From Rubrobacter marinus (lineage in GTDB: Bacteria; Actinomycetota; Rubrobacteria; Rubrobacterales; Rubrobacteraceae): a stretch of DNA of 64,000 nt. Positions 17,395-26,646 of the stretch are shown one piece after another. Both the position numbers and the translations under genes were made by a program. Where the stretch lies: the NCBI RefSeq assembly GCF_011492965.1, contig NZ_CP045121.1, forward strand, positions 186,001-250,000. Direction: 5' to 3'. Below the pieces are notes generated by a model. That model was not told the origin of the DNA. It ran no database searches and worked only from the letters and a program-made list of their open reading frames with translations. Within the stretch, counting starts at the first letter, position 1; the number at the start of each line of letters is the position of its first letter.

Positions 17395-18293
17395 ACGACC
17401 CTCTCGGCGGTTTCCCGAAGCCCTCGCCGCCCCCCGCCCCGGTCACCACCGACCTCTCCGGCTTCGAGGAGAGCGTCGAGCACCGCTACGCGGAGAACGA
17501 CGGGGTTCGTCTGCACTACGCGGCTCTCGGCGAGGGGCCGCTCGTCGTCATGCTGCACGGCTTCCCGGACTTCTGGTACACGTGGCGGCACCAGATGGCG
17601 GGGCTCGCCGGCGCCGGCTATCGCGTCGCCGCGGCCGACCTGCGCGGCTACAACCTCTCCGACGCGCCGCAGGGGGCGGGGAGCTACGGCATGCGGGCGC
17701 TCCTCGGAGACGTGAGCGCCGTGATCCGGGCCGAGGGCCGACAGGGCGCTACGGTCGTCGGCCACGACTGGGGCGGCGCCATCGCCTGGCAGTTCGCCAC
17801 GAGGGTGCCGGAGATGATCGGGGCTCTCGCCGTCCTCAACCTCCCGCACCTCTCGGGCCTCACCCGCGAGCTCGCCGAAAACCCCGAGCAGTACGAGGCG
17901 AGCGCCTACACGCGCCGCTTTCAGGAGGAGGGCGCGCACGAGGAGCTCGACGCCGTGACGCTGGCGCGCTGGGTCTCGGACTCGGAGGCGAGGCCCCGGT
18001 ACGTTGAGGCCTTCGAGCGGTCGGACTTCGAGGCGATGCTCTTCTATTACAAGCGCCACTACCCGCGCGAGCCCTACCGGGCGGCGGGACCGCCGGAGGC
18101 GCGGGTGGGATGTCCGGTGCTCCAGATCCACGGCCTCGAGGACCCGTACCTGCTCCCCGGCGCGCTGAACGGGACCTGGGAGTGGGTGGACGGCGTGCTG
18201 ACGCTCGTCACCGTCCCCGGGGCTGGCCACTTCGTGCAGCAGGACGCCGCCGACCTCGTGACCCGCAGGATCCTGGCCTGGCTCCCCCGGTGA
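17391..18293 (+). CDS. Epoxide hydrolase-like alpha/beta hydrolase
   Basis: A 300-aa alpha/beta hydrolase with all the epoxide hydrolase signatures. The oxyanion turn is [16 protein letters not shown] (residues ~50-65), the nucleophile elbow [12 protein letters not shown] gives Asp in place of Ser, a lid Tyr is seen in PREPYRAAG, the acid lies in [10 protein letters not shown], and the catalytic His in [12 protein letters not shown] 17391 overlaps the preceding TGA by four bases. Last gene of the TetR operon; it would convert epoxides to diols, fitting a role with the quinone reductase and efflux pump in handling reactive organics. Intact frame. Confidence 0.94.
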   Translation: MNDPLGGFPKPSPPPAPVTTDLSGFEESVEHRYAENDGVRLHYAALGEGPLVVMLHGFPDFWYTWRHQMAGLAGAGYRVAAADLRGYNLSDAPQGAGSYGMRALLGDVSAVIRAEGRQGATVVGHDWGGAIAWQFATRVPEMIGALAVLNLPHLSGLTRELAENPEQYEASAYTRRFQEEGAHEELDAVTLARWVSDSEARPRYVEAFERSDFEAMLFYYKRHYPREPYRAAGPPEARVGCPVLQIHGLEDPYLLPGALNGTWEWVDGVLTLVTVPGAGHFVQQDAADLVTRRILAWLPR

Positions 18294-18307
18294 GGCCGGG
18301 GCGCTCC

Positions 18308-19590
18308 TCAGGCCTGGGCCCGGGCGCGTTCGGGGTACGGGACGGTCATCGGGCCCTCGGGGAGGACGGCTATGGGGGCGTCCGGGCCGATGCGGTCCAG
18401 CTCCTCCCGGATGCGCGCCGTAATGTCGGCGACCGGCTCGATGTGGACGCGGCGGACGGCGTCGGGCTCGATCTCGCTGTACAGCCCGACCCTGGCCTTC
18501 TGCAGGATCAGGGCGAAGAGCTGCACCTGCCACTGGTCGTACGTCGAGAAGCCGGGGGAGTAGATGGTCTCCAGCATCGCCTCGGGCGAGTCGTGCTCCA
18601 GCAGCATCTTCCGGAAGTTGCCGTGGTCCGGGAAGCCGTCGTTGCAGCGGGAGGCGACGAGGATGAGGCCGCCCTCGGAGACGATCTGGGCGGCGGCGGA
18701 CATCCCCTTCACCGCCTGGTAGAGGTTCTGGTCCAGGGGATAGCCGCCGTTAGAGGTGACGACTATGGGGTACTCCCGCTCGCAGGCGACCATCACGGAG
18801 GCGAGCGAGGCCTCACATCCCCTCGCGTGGGCCGCCAGCGTCTCGCCGCAGAAGAAGCCCGTGATCTCGCGGTCTCGGTTCTGCGTCACGTTGATGCAAA
18901 AATCGACGGGCAGCAGCGAGCCGTTGGCCCGGATACGCTCCTGGGTCGGGTTGTCTTCGAGGACGCCCCAGTTGCTCCTGGCGTGGCCGATTATGGGGGC
19001 GCTGTGGTAGTCCATCACGGAGTTGATGTCCGCCACCGCCGGGAAGATGCCCTTGTACCCCCCGGAGAACCCGGCCATGAAGTGCGGCTCGATAAAGCCC
19101 ATCACGATCCTGCGGTCGGCCTCGACGTACTCGCGGTTCATGTAGACGTCGCGCCCGCTCACCGGGGAGGTGCCCGCGAGCTCCATGGTGGAGGGGTCGT
19201 GGGCGTTGTGGTTGACGACCCGGTACCTCGCGTACACCTCCGGCCCGACCATCGCCTCGAGCTCCTCCTCCGTGTTCGCGCGGTGGGAGCCGGTGCCGTT
19301 CACGATCACGACGTTCTCGGGCGGCACGTGCGCGAGCTCCTCGAAGAGCCACGGCAGCAGGCGCTCGCGAGGGAGGGCGCGGGTGCCGTCCGGGATGACC
19401 ACGGCGAGCTTCTCGCCGGCGCCGACGATCTCCTTCAGGGGGCGGGCGTCGATGGGCTGCCTCACCGCCTCCAGAAACGCCGCCCTCTCGTCCGGCAGCC
19501 CCGGCTCGGGCTTGGGCGCCAGCACGGTGACGTCGTCCGAGGGTATCTCTACCCCGAGCTCGCCCCGCCGTATTGCAGATGCGTCAACAT
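18308..19590 (-). CDS. LarA-like nickel-pincer racemase family protein (one frameshift)
   Basis: A ~427-aa member of the LarA/DUF2088 family (lactate racemase and relatives). Core motifs: VVIPDGTRALPRERLLPWLFE, VNGTGSHRANTEEEL, HNAHDPSTM, IEPHFMAGFSGGYKGIFPAV, and the C-terminal TSNGGYPLDQNLYQAVKGM, where LarA has its substrate-binding half. The real start is ATG 19590, with GAGGAGGT nine bases before it; it reads MLTHLQYGG before the frame breaks at the C run 19563-19566. One added base gives the expected GELGVEIPSDDVTVLAPKP. The larB, larC and larE maturation genes are not adjacent, so this may be one of the non-lactate LarA homologs. Convergent with the epoxide hydrolase gene. Confidence 0.88.
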
Positions 19591-19739
19591 GATCTCAAGA
19601 CCTCCTCGCGGCGCTCCCTCCGCGGAGACGCGCCGCCACCGTTCTCCCGACGTACGGGTCATTGTGTACCAGGGCGCGCCTTCCCACACGCCCGCGGAGG
19701 ACGTCGCGGTAAGATGGCCCTTCAAGGAAAGGAGACGGC

Positions 19740-21047
19740 TTGCAGAAGGCGATCGGCGGGCGGTTCTACTACGGCTGGGCCGTGGTGGCCGTCGTCTTTC
19801 TGGCGCTCCTCGTCTCGGCGGGGGTGCGGGCCGCGCCGGCGGTCTTGATCAACCCGCTCGAGATGGAGCTCGGCTGGAGCCGGGCCGCGATCTCCTTCGC
19901 CGTCTCCATCGGTCTCCTCCTCTACGGCCTCTCCGGTCCGGCCGCCGGCTGGCTTATGGACCGCTTCGGCCCCACGAGGGTCGTGCTCTTCGGCCTCGTC
20001 GTGATCGGGGGGAGCACCCTGATGGGCGCCGCCATGACCCAGCTCTGGCAGCTCAACCTGTTCTGGGGCGCCCTGAGCGGCATCGGCACGGGCGTCGTCG
20101 CCCCCGTCCTCGGGGCCACCGTCGCCAACCGCTGGTTCGTCGAACGGCGCGGCCTCGTGCTCGGCATCCTCGGGGCCGCAGCCTCCGCCGGACAGCTCGT
20201 CTCCGTCCCGGCGCTGATGTGGCTCGTCGTCGCCGTCGGCTGGCGCGAGGGGACGGTCTACCTCGCGATCGTGACGCTCCTCATCCTCGTCCCCGTCCTC
20301 CTCTTCATGCGCGACGACCCGTCCCGGATGGGGCTCCGGCCCTACGGGGAGGGGGAGAAGGGGGCGAACGCGGCCGAGGAGAGCCCGGCCCCCGAGCCCG
20401 GAACCGCCGTCGCGAACGCCGAGCGCGAAGAGGGGGGAGGGGTGCTCCGGCGGGCCACGAGGGCCCCAGAGTTCTGGCTGCTCTCGGGGAGCTTCTTTAT
20501 CTGCGGGGCATCGTCCAACGGGATCATCGGGGTCCACTTCGTCCCCCACTCCATCGACCACGGCATCCCCGAGGTGACGGCCGCGAGCGTGCTGGCGCTT
20601 ATGGGGGCGATGAACTTCGTCGGGACGATCGCCTCCGGCTGGCTCACGGACCGCTACGACCCGAGGACGCTCCTCGCGGTCTACTACTCCCTGCGCGGCC
20701 TCTCGCTCCTCCTCCTGCCGTTCGTCGACGCGTTCGCGGGGCTCGCCATCTTCGCCATCTTCTTCGGCCTCGACTACATCGCCACCGTCCCCCCGACCGT
20801 GGCGCTCGTCGCGGACCGCTTCGGCCGGGCGCACGTGGGGACGGTCTTCGGCTGGGTCTTCTTCGCCCACCAGATCGGAGCCGCCCTCGCCGCCTACCTC
20901 GGCGGCGTCGCCCGCGACTCCCTCGGCGACTACACCGCGGCCTTCCTCGCCGCGGGGGTACTCGCGATCCTGGCCGCCCTCATGGCGAGCCGCGTGAGCC
21001 GTGCGTCCCTCCCGCCGGCGGGCGCCGGGGCGCGTGGCGCCGCTTGA
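19740..21047 (+). CDS. MFS transporter (oxalate/formate antiporter-like)
   Basis: A 435-aa 12-TM MFS carrier resembling the OFA/monocarboxylate group. RFYYGWAVVAVVFLALLVSAG at the N-terminus and LINPLEMELGWSRAAISFAVS are typical of that group; motif A is GPAAGWLMDRFGPTRVVLFG. A charged loop (residues ~205-235) separates the halves, then SGWLTDRYDPRTLLAVYY and FGRAHVGTVFGWVFFAHQIG follow. TTG 19740 is preceded by AAAGGAG at good spacing. Substrate unknown; a small organic acid is the best guess, perhaps related to the divergent LarA-like gene 149 bases away. Confidence 0.9.
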   Translation: MQKAIGGRFYYGWAVVAVVFLALLVSAGVRAAPAVLINPLEMELGWSRAAISFAVSIGLLLYGLSGPAAGWLMDRFGPTRVVLFGLVVIGGSTLMGAAMTQLWQLNLFWGALSGIGTGVVAPVLGATVANRWFVERRGLVLGILGAAASAGQLVSVPALMWLVVAVGWREGTVYLAIVTLLILVPVLLFMRDDPSRMGLRPYGEGEKGANAAEESPAPEPGTAVANAEREEGGGVLRRATRAPEFWLLSGSFFICGASSNGIIGVHFVPHSIDHGIPEVTAASVLALMGAMNFVGTIASGWLTDRYDPRTLLAVYYSLRGLSLLLLPFVDAFAGLAIFAIFFGLDYIATVPPTVALVADRFGRAHVGTVFGWVFFAHQIGAALAAYLGGVARDSLGDYTAAFLAAGVLAILAALMASRVSRASLPPAGAGARGAA

Positions 21048-21110
21048 TCCCGGCTGTAGACTAACCACCGACGTAACGGGATCCTCGAAGAGAAAGCGAA
21101 GGCGCACGCC

Positions 21111-21878
21111 ATAGACCTCCTGACGCCGAAAAGGTTCGAAGACCCCGGGGTGGCCTACGCCTACCAACGGGCCGTCTTCGAGGCCGTCGCGTCGGGCGAG
21201 AGGCCCCCGACGGTCTCCATCACCCCCACCGCCCTCCACGTCGGCGTTACCAGGCGCGACACCCGCCGCCGCGGCTTCGAGGGGGCGGTGCGGGCCGCGA
21301 ACGAGGAGGGCTACCCGGTCCTCGTCCGGGGCGCGGGCGGCGGCGCGACCGCGGCCGGTCCGGGAACTCTGGGCTTCTCCATCATCCGCCCGTCGCGGCC
21401 GGAGGACGCCCGGCGCGGGGTCGGGGAGCGCTACGACGAGGCCGCTTCGTTCGTGCTCGCCGCCTTCGCGCGCCTCGGCTTCCGCGGGGCGGAGGTCGGC
21501 GAGGTCCGGGACGAGTTCTGCCCCGGCGACCACAGCATCAGGGTGGGATCTTTCGAGGGCGGCATGAAGCTCGTCGGCATCGCCCAGCGCCTGACGAGCC
21601 GGGCCGCGAGCGTCGGGGGGATCGTGCTGGTGCACGGCGAGGGCGACCTGGCGCGCGTCCTCGGCCGCGTCTACGGTGCTCTCTCCCTTCCTTTTCGCGC
21701 CGGGAGCGTCGGGAGCCTGAGCGCGGCCGGGTGCGGCGCGAGCGTCGAGGAGGTCGTGCGGGCCTTCGCGGAGGAGGCCGGGGCGCGGTACGGGGCGACC
21801 CCCGTGCCCGTGGACGGGCGGCTCATGGACCTCGCCCTCGCCGGACGCCTGGACCACCTGGTGCGTCTGCCCGCGTGA
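21111..21878 (+). CDS. Lipoate-protein ligase A-like protein (start uncertain)
   Basis: BPL/LplA/LipB-fold protein, ~255 aa. Motifs: VLVRGAGGGATAAGPGTLGFSII (first part is the RRxxGGG-like loop), DEFCPGDHSIRVG, and GMKLVGIAQRLTSRA with the conserved lysine of lipoate ligases (residue ~155). The first standard start is GTG 21150, but family-like coding (DLLTPKRFEDPG) extends in frame upstream to a stop at 21057 with no ATG/GTG/TTG. GAAGG lies eight bases before an ATA at 21111, taken here as tentative start. Its stop overlaps the GTG of the EamA gene. Could ligate lipoate or another acyl group; partners are not nearby. Confidence 0.82.
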   Translation: MDLLTPKRFEDPGVAYAYQRAVFEAVASGERPPTVSITPTALHVGVTRRDTRRRGFEGAVRAANEEGYPVLVRGAGGGATAAGPGTLGFSIIRPSRPEDARRGVGERYDEAASFVLAAFARLGFRGAEVGEVRDEFCPGDHSIRVGSFEGGMKLVGIAQRLTSRAASVGGIVLVHGEGDLARVLGRVYGALSLPFRAGSVGSLSAAGCGASVEEVVRAFAEEAGARYGATPVPVDGRLMDLALAGRLDHLVRLPA

Positions 21879-22792
21879 GCGCGCCTTCGCGCGGGGCGGC
21901 GGAGCCGTCGAGGCCGCCCCTGGCCCCGATAGGGCTCGTGCTGGGCTCCGTCTGCTCGGTCCAGATCGGGGCGGCCATAGCGAAGGGGCTCTTCGAGGAC
22001 CTCGGGCCCGCGGGGACGGTCTTTCTGAGGACGGGCTTCGCGGCGCTGGTCCTGATCGCGATCTGGCGCCCCTGGCGCGCCCTGCGCACGGCCAGGCTCT
22101 CGAAGGACCCCGCCGAGCGCGGCTCCATCCCGACCCTCCTCGCGTTCGGTCTCGCCCTGGCCGCTATGAACCTCTGCTTCTACGCGGCCCTGAGCCGCAT
22201 CCCCCTCGGCATAGCGGTGACGCTCGAGTTCACGGGCCCCCTCGCCGTCGCCGTCGCGGGCTCGCGCCGCGCCCTGGACGTGTTGTGGGTGACGCTGGCC
22301 GCCGCCGGCATCCTGCTGCTCGCGCCGCTGGGCAGGCTCTTCGGGGCGTCATCGGGCGGCGTGGACCCTTTAGGCGCGGGGCTCGCGCTCCTCGCCGGGG
22401 CGTTCTGGGCGGCGTACATCCTGCTCGCAGGAAGGACCGGGCGCGCCTACCCCGGCGGGGCCGGGCTCGCGCTCGCCATGGGCCTCTCGACCGTCCTGCT
22501 CCTGCCGGTGGGCGTATGGGACGCGGGGGCGGCCCTGCTGAACCCCGTCCTGCTCGCCGCCGGCTTCGGGGTCGCGATGCTCTCCTCGGCGATCCCCTAC
22601 TCGCTGGAGATCGAGGCGCTCCGCCGCCTCCCCGCCCGCGTCTTCGGGGTCCTCATGAGCCTGGAGCCGGCCGTGGGGGCGGCGGCGGGCTTCGTCGTCC
22701 TCGGCGAGACGCTGAACGCGAGGAGCGCCACGGCCATCGCCCTCGTCGTCGCCGCGAGCGCCGGCGTCTCCCTCGTCCGGAGCAAGGCGTGA
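21875..22792 (+). CDS. EamA/RhtA-like inner-membrane exporter
   Basis: A 305-aa drug/metabolite transporter with two EamA repeats and about ten membrane helices (IGLVLGSVCSVQIGAAIAKGL at the start; VFGVLMSLEPAVGAAAGFVVLGE in the second repeat). The latter signature, with LEIEALRRLPARVF, fits the RhtA (threonine/homoserine exporter) branch. GTG 21875 overlaps the stop of the lipoate-ligase-like gene (GTGA), so translation is coupled. Intact frame. Likely exports amino acids or other small metabolites. Confidence 0.92.
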   Translation: MSAPSRGAAEPSRPPLAPIGLVLGSVCSVQIGAAIAKGLFEDLGPAGTVFLRTGFAALVLIAIWRPWRALRTARLSKDPAERGSIPTLLAFGLALAAMNLCFYAALSRIPLGIAVTLEFTGPLAVAVAGSRRALDVLWVTLAAAGILLLAPLGRLFGASSGGVDPLGAGLALLAGAFWAAYILLAGRTGRAYPGGAGLALAMGLSTVLLLPVGVWDAGAALLNPVLLAAGFGVAMLSSAIPYSLEIEALRRLPARVFGVLMSLEPAVGAAAGFVVLGETLNARSATAIALVVAASAGVSLVRSKA

Positions 22793-22902
22793 GGACGGCC
22801 CGGGGCGCGCGAGACGGACAGCTCTCGCGGAGGGTGGTGCCCAGGCGAGGACGCCCTCCGGGAGCTAGCCGCCCTGGGCGCGGTTGGGGAGCGCCCGCCG
22901 TT

Positions 22903-24189
22903 TCACCTCCCGAGCCAGGCTACGACCTGATCCTTGGAGGCCGTCCCCCATCCCAGTTCCAGGTGGTTCAGGTAGACGGTGGTCCTTCCGGCGACGGTCC
23001 CCACCCCCTGGGTGCTCGACGAGCTGTTCGCGAACACGACGCCGTCCGAAGGGCCCGTGTGCTCGTTGTGGATCGTCGGTATATCGGCCTGGTTGCCGGA
23101 GAGCAGGTAGGTCGGGACGGAGGCGGGGATGCCGGCGTTCAAGATCGGCGCGACGAGAGACCCTTCGGCTATGGCGCGGTCTATGCCGTAGCCGTAGGTG
23201 TAGACCCCCTGCCCGCCGTAGTACGTCGTGTACCAGTCCTGCTCGTAAGTGGGGAGCCCGTAGACGCCGTCCCAGCGGGCGAGCATCTGTCGCTGGCCGG
23301 GGTAAGGGTCTCCTTGCGGGGTCCTGAAGATGGAGAGCTCGGGGTGGTTGCGGTTCAGGCCGTAGCAGACCATCTCCGTGTGCGGGGCCGGGGCGTTCAC
23401 CGAGCCGCCGCACTCCGGGAAGATCTGGAAGTCGTGCGACCAGCCGTGCCGGAAGATGTAGTCGAAGCCGCGGTTGGGGTTGCCGATCAAGACGAGCTTG
23501 CGGACGTCGCCGCCGTAGGCCGTCCCCCAGCTCTTCTTCACGGAGGAGGCGTACATCCTGGCGGCGAAGGCGCCCTTCGACCAGCCCACGACGTCTACCT
23601 TCGAGGCCCCCGTCTTTTGTTTGATGATCTTGACGGCGTCCCCGATCTGCTCGGACCAGTAGTAGTTGTCGCCCTGCTTGTGGGGGAAGCCGATGGCGAA
23701 GACCTCGTAGCCCCTGCTCGAGAGGTGCTGCATCATCCCCGTGGACGGGCAGGAGATCGCGCCGCAGCCGTAGGAGCCTAGCTCGTTCGGGTTCGCCCAT
23801 GCCCTGTCCGGGTTGTCGTTGGCGCCGTGCACGAGCAGCACCGGCGTGGGGACCGTCCCCGTCCTCCATCCCGGGGCGTGGTACAGCAGGAAACGGCTGG
23901 AGTGCGGCTGCTTGGCGTTGCCGAAGAAGGTAAGCCTCTGGCCGTCCTGGTTGCCCCGCCCGTCGGGCGGGTAGTCCTCGGCGAGAAAGCCGGAGCCGTC
24001 GTCTTTCCATCGCTCCACCCGCTCCCAGCCGTTCGCGACGGAGGTGTAAGTGGCTTCGAGGGTGCGCGAGGAGGTAGCCTCCGCCCCCCTCTGCGCCGGG
24101 AGGACCGCGAGAAGCGCCACAACGGCGAGGAGGAGCGAGGCCAGGAGCGAGATCAGCCTCGCCCCGTTGCTTGCATCTGCCTTTTGCAC
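22903..24189 (-). CDS. Secreted lipase/esterase (alpha/beta hydrolase)
   Basis: A 428-aa exported lipase. The GTG start (24189) follows AAGGAG by five bases. A leader (residues ~10-36, ISLLASLLLAVVALLAVLPAQ) precedes a mature region containing the oxyanion segment TPVLLVHGANDNPDRAW, the nucleophile elbow VDVVGWSKGAFAARM (GxSxG as GWSKG), and LIGNPNRGFDYIF. The likely catalytic His lies near NHLELGWGTASKDQV. Several Cys (YGCGAISCPS, PECGG) could form disulfides outside the cell. It resembles actinobacterial class-2-type triacylglycerol lipases. First-to-last on the minus strand it ends a run of hydrolase genes. Confidence 0.88.
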   Translation of the reverse strand: MQKADASNGARLISLLASLLLAVVALLAVLPAQRGAEATSSRTLEATYTSVANGWERVERWKDDGSGFLAEDYPPDGRGNQDGQRLTFFGNAKQPHSSRFLLYHAPGWRTGTVPTPVLLVHGANDNPDRAWANPNELGSYGCGAISCPSTGMMQHLSSRGYEVFAIGFPHKQGDNYYWSEQIGDAVKIIKQKTGASKVDVVGWSKGAFAARMYASSVKKSWGTAYGGDVRKLVLIGNPNRGFDYIFRHGWSHDFQIFPECGGSVNAPAPHTEMVCYGLNRNHPELSIFRTPQGDPYPGQRQMLARWDGVYGLPTYEQDWYTTYYGGQGVYTYGYGIDRAIAEGSLVAPILNAGIPASVPTYLLSGNQADIPTIHNEHTGPSDGVVFANSSSSTQGVGTVAGRTTVYLNHLELGWGTASKDQVVAWLGR

Positions 24190-24221
24190 GTTTTCTCCTT
24201 GCGAAGGACCGGGGCAGGGCG

Positions 24222-25301
24222 CTACTTCGAGGTCGCGGCGTCGAGGAAGCCGACGAGGAGACGCCGGAACTCCTCGGGCTTCTCGACGTGCGGGGTGTGC
24301 CCGCACTCCTCCAGGACCTCCTCGCGGTAGGAGCCGCCGGCGGCGGCGTAGGCCTCGAGGACGGCCCTGGTCTGGGAGACCATGGGTTGGGGCGGGAACT
24401 TATCTTCCCCGGGCCACCCGGGTACGGCATCCATCTTGCCCAGGGTGCCGAAGTCCAGGTACGAGCCGTCGGAGACGATGGCGTCCTCGGCGCCCCGGAT
24501 CCAGAGCACCGGCGGCTTCGGCTCGATGCGCGCGAAGCCCGAGAGGTCGCAGTATTTCGGCGAGATCGCGTTGTTCATGCCCCTCGTCCCGGGCGCGACG
24601 CCGGGCCAGTTGTCCGAGGTCGTCATGTCGCCGGGGTAGTTCTCCTCCCCGGTCTGCGTGCTCAGCACGGAGGAGAGAAACACCTCCTCGCGCTCGGGTT
24701 GCGCCCTGAAGGATCGGGCGAAGTAGAAGCTGTTCATGACGTTTCTGGGCGAGTTGGGGTCGTCCTCGGTCCGGTCGTTCGCGCCGAGGCGCCCGACGAA
24801 CTCGGGGTTGGCCGTCCCGCCCCCGCTCCCCGCGAAGTCCGGCCAGCACGGGGCACCCGACTCGTCCTTTGTTCCGCCGAAGCCGTAGGGGCTCATCGGG
24901 TTGATCAGGGCGAGCGAGGCGACCGCGTCGGGGTGCTCGATGGCGTACTGCATCACGACGCTGCCCCCGGCGGACCAGCCGACGAGGTGGACCTCTCCAA
25001 GCTCCAGAGCGTCCACGAGCGCGCGCAGGTCTTCGGAGAAGTCCGCCAGGCCCCGCGTAGCGTCGAGCGGCTTCGTCTCGGAGCCGCCGAACCCGCGCAG
25101 GTCCGGCGCCAGCCCACGGTAGCGGCCGAGCGAACTCAGCGCCGCGAGCGTCCCCTCGAAGAACCGCGAGGACGAGGCGTTGCCGTGAACGAAAACCACC
25201 GGGACGCCGTCTTCCGGACCGCTCTCCAGGAGTCGGGTCCTCAACCGGCCGGTGTCGGCCGTCCTCGAAGAGACCCCTTCGAGCAGAACGTCTTGCGCCA
25301 T
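24222..25301 (-). CDS. Alpha/beta hydrolase
   Basis: A 359-aa intracellular alpha/beta hydrolase. Motifs: VVFVHGNASSSRFFEG (oxyanion turn, residues ~35-50), APDLRGFGGSE, the nucleophile elbow VHLVGWSAGGSVVMQ (Ser of GWSAGG, ~110), the acid in LWIRGAEDAIVSDGSY, and His in LEECGHTPHVEKPEEF. ATG 25301 follows GGGGAGGAG. It lies 32 bases upstream of the secreted lipase gene, probably in one transcript. Substrate not predictable; no frameshift. Confidence 0.92.
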   Translation of the reverse strand: MAQDVLLEGVSSRTADTGRLRTRLLESGPEDGVPVVFVHGNASSSRFFEGTLAALSSLGRYRGLAPDLRGFGGSETKPLDATRGLADFSEDLRALVDALELGEVHLVGWSAGGSVVMQYAIEHPDAVASLALINPMSPYGFGGTKDESGAPCWPDFAGSGGGTANPEFVGRLGANDRTEDDPNSPRNVMNSFYFARSFRAQPEREEVFLSSVLSTQTGEENYPGDMTTSDNWPGVAPGTRGMNNAISPKYCDLSGFARIEPKPPVLWIRGAEDAIVSDGSYLDFGTLGKMDAVPGWPGEDKFPPQPMVSQTRAVLEAYAAAGGSYREEVLEECGHTPHVEKPEEFRRLLVGFLDAATSK

Positions 25302-25682
25302 GCGTACTCCTCCCCACTCTACGCAACCCCCGAAGCCCCGGGCTCCAGAGCCCCGACACGAAGGGCATGCGCCGGAACCGCGCGTGCCCGATCACCCCGG
25401 GCCACTCTACCCGAGGCGCAAGGCCCATGCCACGGGAGACGTCCGTGCCTTCGGCCGAGCCGCGCCTGCCCTCCGGCGCCCCCTCCCGACCGGAGCGTGC
25501 TCCGCGATCGGCCGTAGCCTCTCGGTACGGTCCTCGCCCAGGACCCGGGGGAGCGCCGGACGAGGCCGGTCGCGGCGCCGGTGGGCGGAGACGGCGATCC
25601 GAGGGCCCGGAGCGTCGAGGCCGCATCCCGCGTAGAGGAGGCGCCCCGTTCCCCCCGCAGGACGAGGACCTCGACCGCGGCG
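25302..25682. other. 381-base gap without a recognisable gene
   Basis: GC-rich spacer between the M23 peptidase and the alpha/beta hydrolase. Open frames cross it on both strands, but none has a ribosome site, a sensible start or family-like composition. I see no hairpin with a U-tract. Confidence 0.5.
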
Positions 25683-26561
25683 TCAGGTGCTTCGAACGCG
25701 TGTGCCTCGCCTCGGGTAGAGCCGCGACGCGGGCGCCTCGCCGTCGAGCGAGACCCCGTCGAACGCGACGGGCAGGCCGGCGGCTTGGAAGAAATCGGCG
25801 CGGTCTTGCACGTGGAAGTGCAGGTGAGGCTCCGTGGAGTGGCCGGAGTTGCCGCAGCGGCCGATCTCCTGCCCCGCCTTCACCCGCTCGCCGACGGCTA
25901 CCCGAACGCTGCCCGGGATCAGGTGCGCAAGGAAGCCGTACTCCCCCTCGGCGTGCCGGATCGTGACGAAGTTCCCCCGGAAGTCGTCGGTGAGGAGGTC
26001 CACCCATCCCGTGCCCGCACCCGGTGCGTCGCGCACGCCGTCGCGCAGCTCCACGACCAGGCCGTCGGCCGGAGCGAGGATGGGAGCGCCGTAGCATCGG
26101 TAGTCTTCCAGATGCTCCCCCGCCCGAGACCAGCGCCGCAGCGATCCGTCGACCATGACGAAGTCGTAGGCGTAGCGCTGGGCCACCACGTCCCAGGAGT
26201 GAGACGTCGCCTCGTCGGGGCCGCCGTTGTAGACGTACCACTCCCCCCGGAAGGGGAGCGAATAGCGCGCCTCCTGCCGATACGCGGCCGGTTCCGCGAC
26301 GGCGCGAGCGGCGGCGCTGCTGTTGCCCGAGATCTGGCGCGCCGCCTGCCGCCGCATGGACGGTACGAAGAGCATCGACAGCACGGACGCCATATAGCGC
26401 GCCTGGAACGCCCACCTCCCCCGCGCGGCGGGCGGCAGCGGCGGCTCGGGCCGCGTGTCCCCCCCGCGCCGCCCGGCGAGGAGCAGCCAGGCCAGCAACG
26501 CGAGAAGCACGGCCGACCCTGCGTACCTCCACCGTCCCGACCCCGGGTTCCTCCTGCTCAT
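25683..26561 (-). CDS. Membrane-anchored M23 (LytM-type) metallopeptidase
   Basis: A 292-aa cell-wall-hydrolase-like protein. One N-terminal membrane segment (residues ~12-31, AGSAVLLALLAWLLLAGR) anchors it. The M23 domain spans ~110-270: HSWDVVAQRYAYDFVMVDG contains the first zinc ligands (normally HxxxD), and HSTEPHLHFHVQD supplies the HLHFH zinc/catalytic motif; NFVTIRHAEGEYGFLAHL is the intervening strand. ATG 26561 was chosen because GGGAGGAGAGGG precedes it; an upstream in-frame start at 26612 lacks support. Likely cleaves peptidoglycan cross-bridges outside the membrane. It sits between two alpha/beta hydrolase genes. Confidence 0.9.
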   Translation of the reverse strand: MSRRNPGSGRWRYAGSAVLLALLAWLLLAGRRGGDTRPEPPLPPAARGRWAFQARYMASVLSMLFVPSMRRQAARQISGNSSAAARAVAEPAAYRQEARYSLPFRGEWYVYNGGPDEATSHSWDVVAQRYAYDFVMVDGSLRRWSRAGEHLEDYRCYGAPILAPADGLVVELRDGVRDAPGAGTGWVDLLTDDFRGNFVTIRHAEGEYGFLAHLIPGSVRVAVGERVKAGQEIGRCGNSGHSTEPHLHFHVQDRADFFQAAGLPVAFDGVSLDGEAPASRLYPRRGTRVRST

Positions 26562-26646
26562 CCCTCTCCTCCCGCGGACCTGCGCCGGGTCGCGTGACAC
26601 CTCCCGAAGCACGCGACGCGATGGCGCCGAGCCGGTCCTGCCGCGG

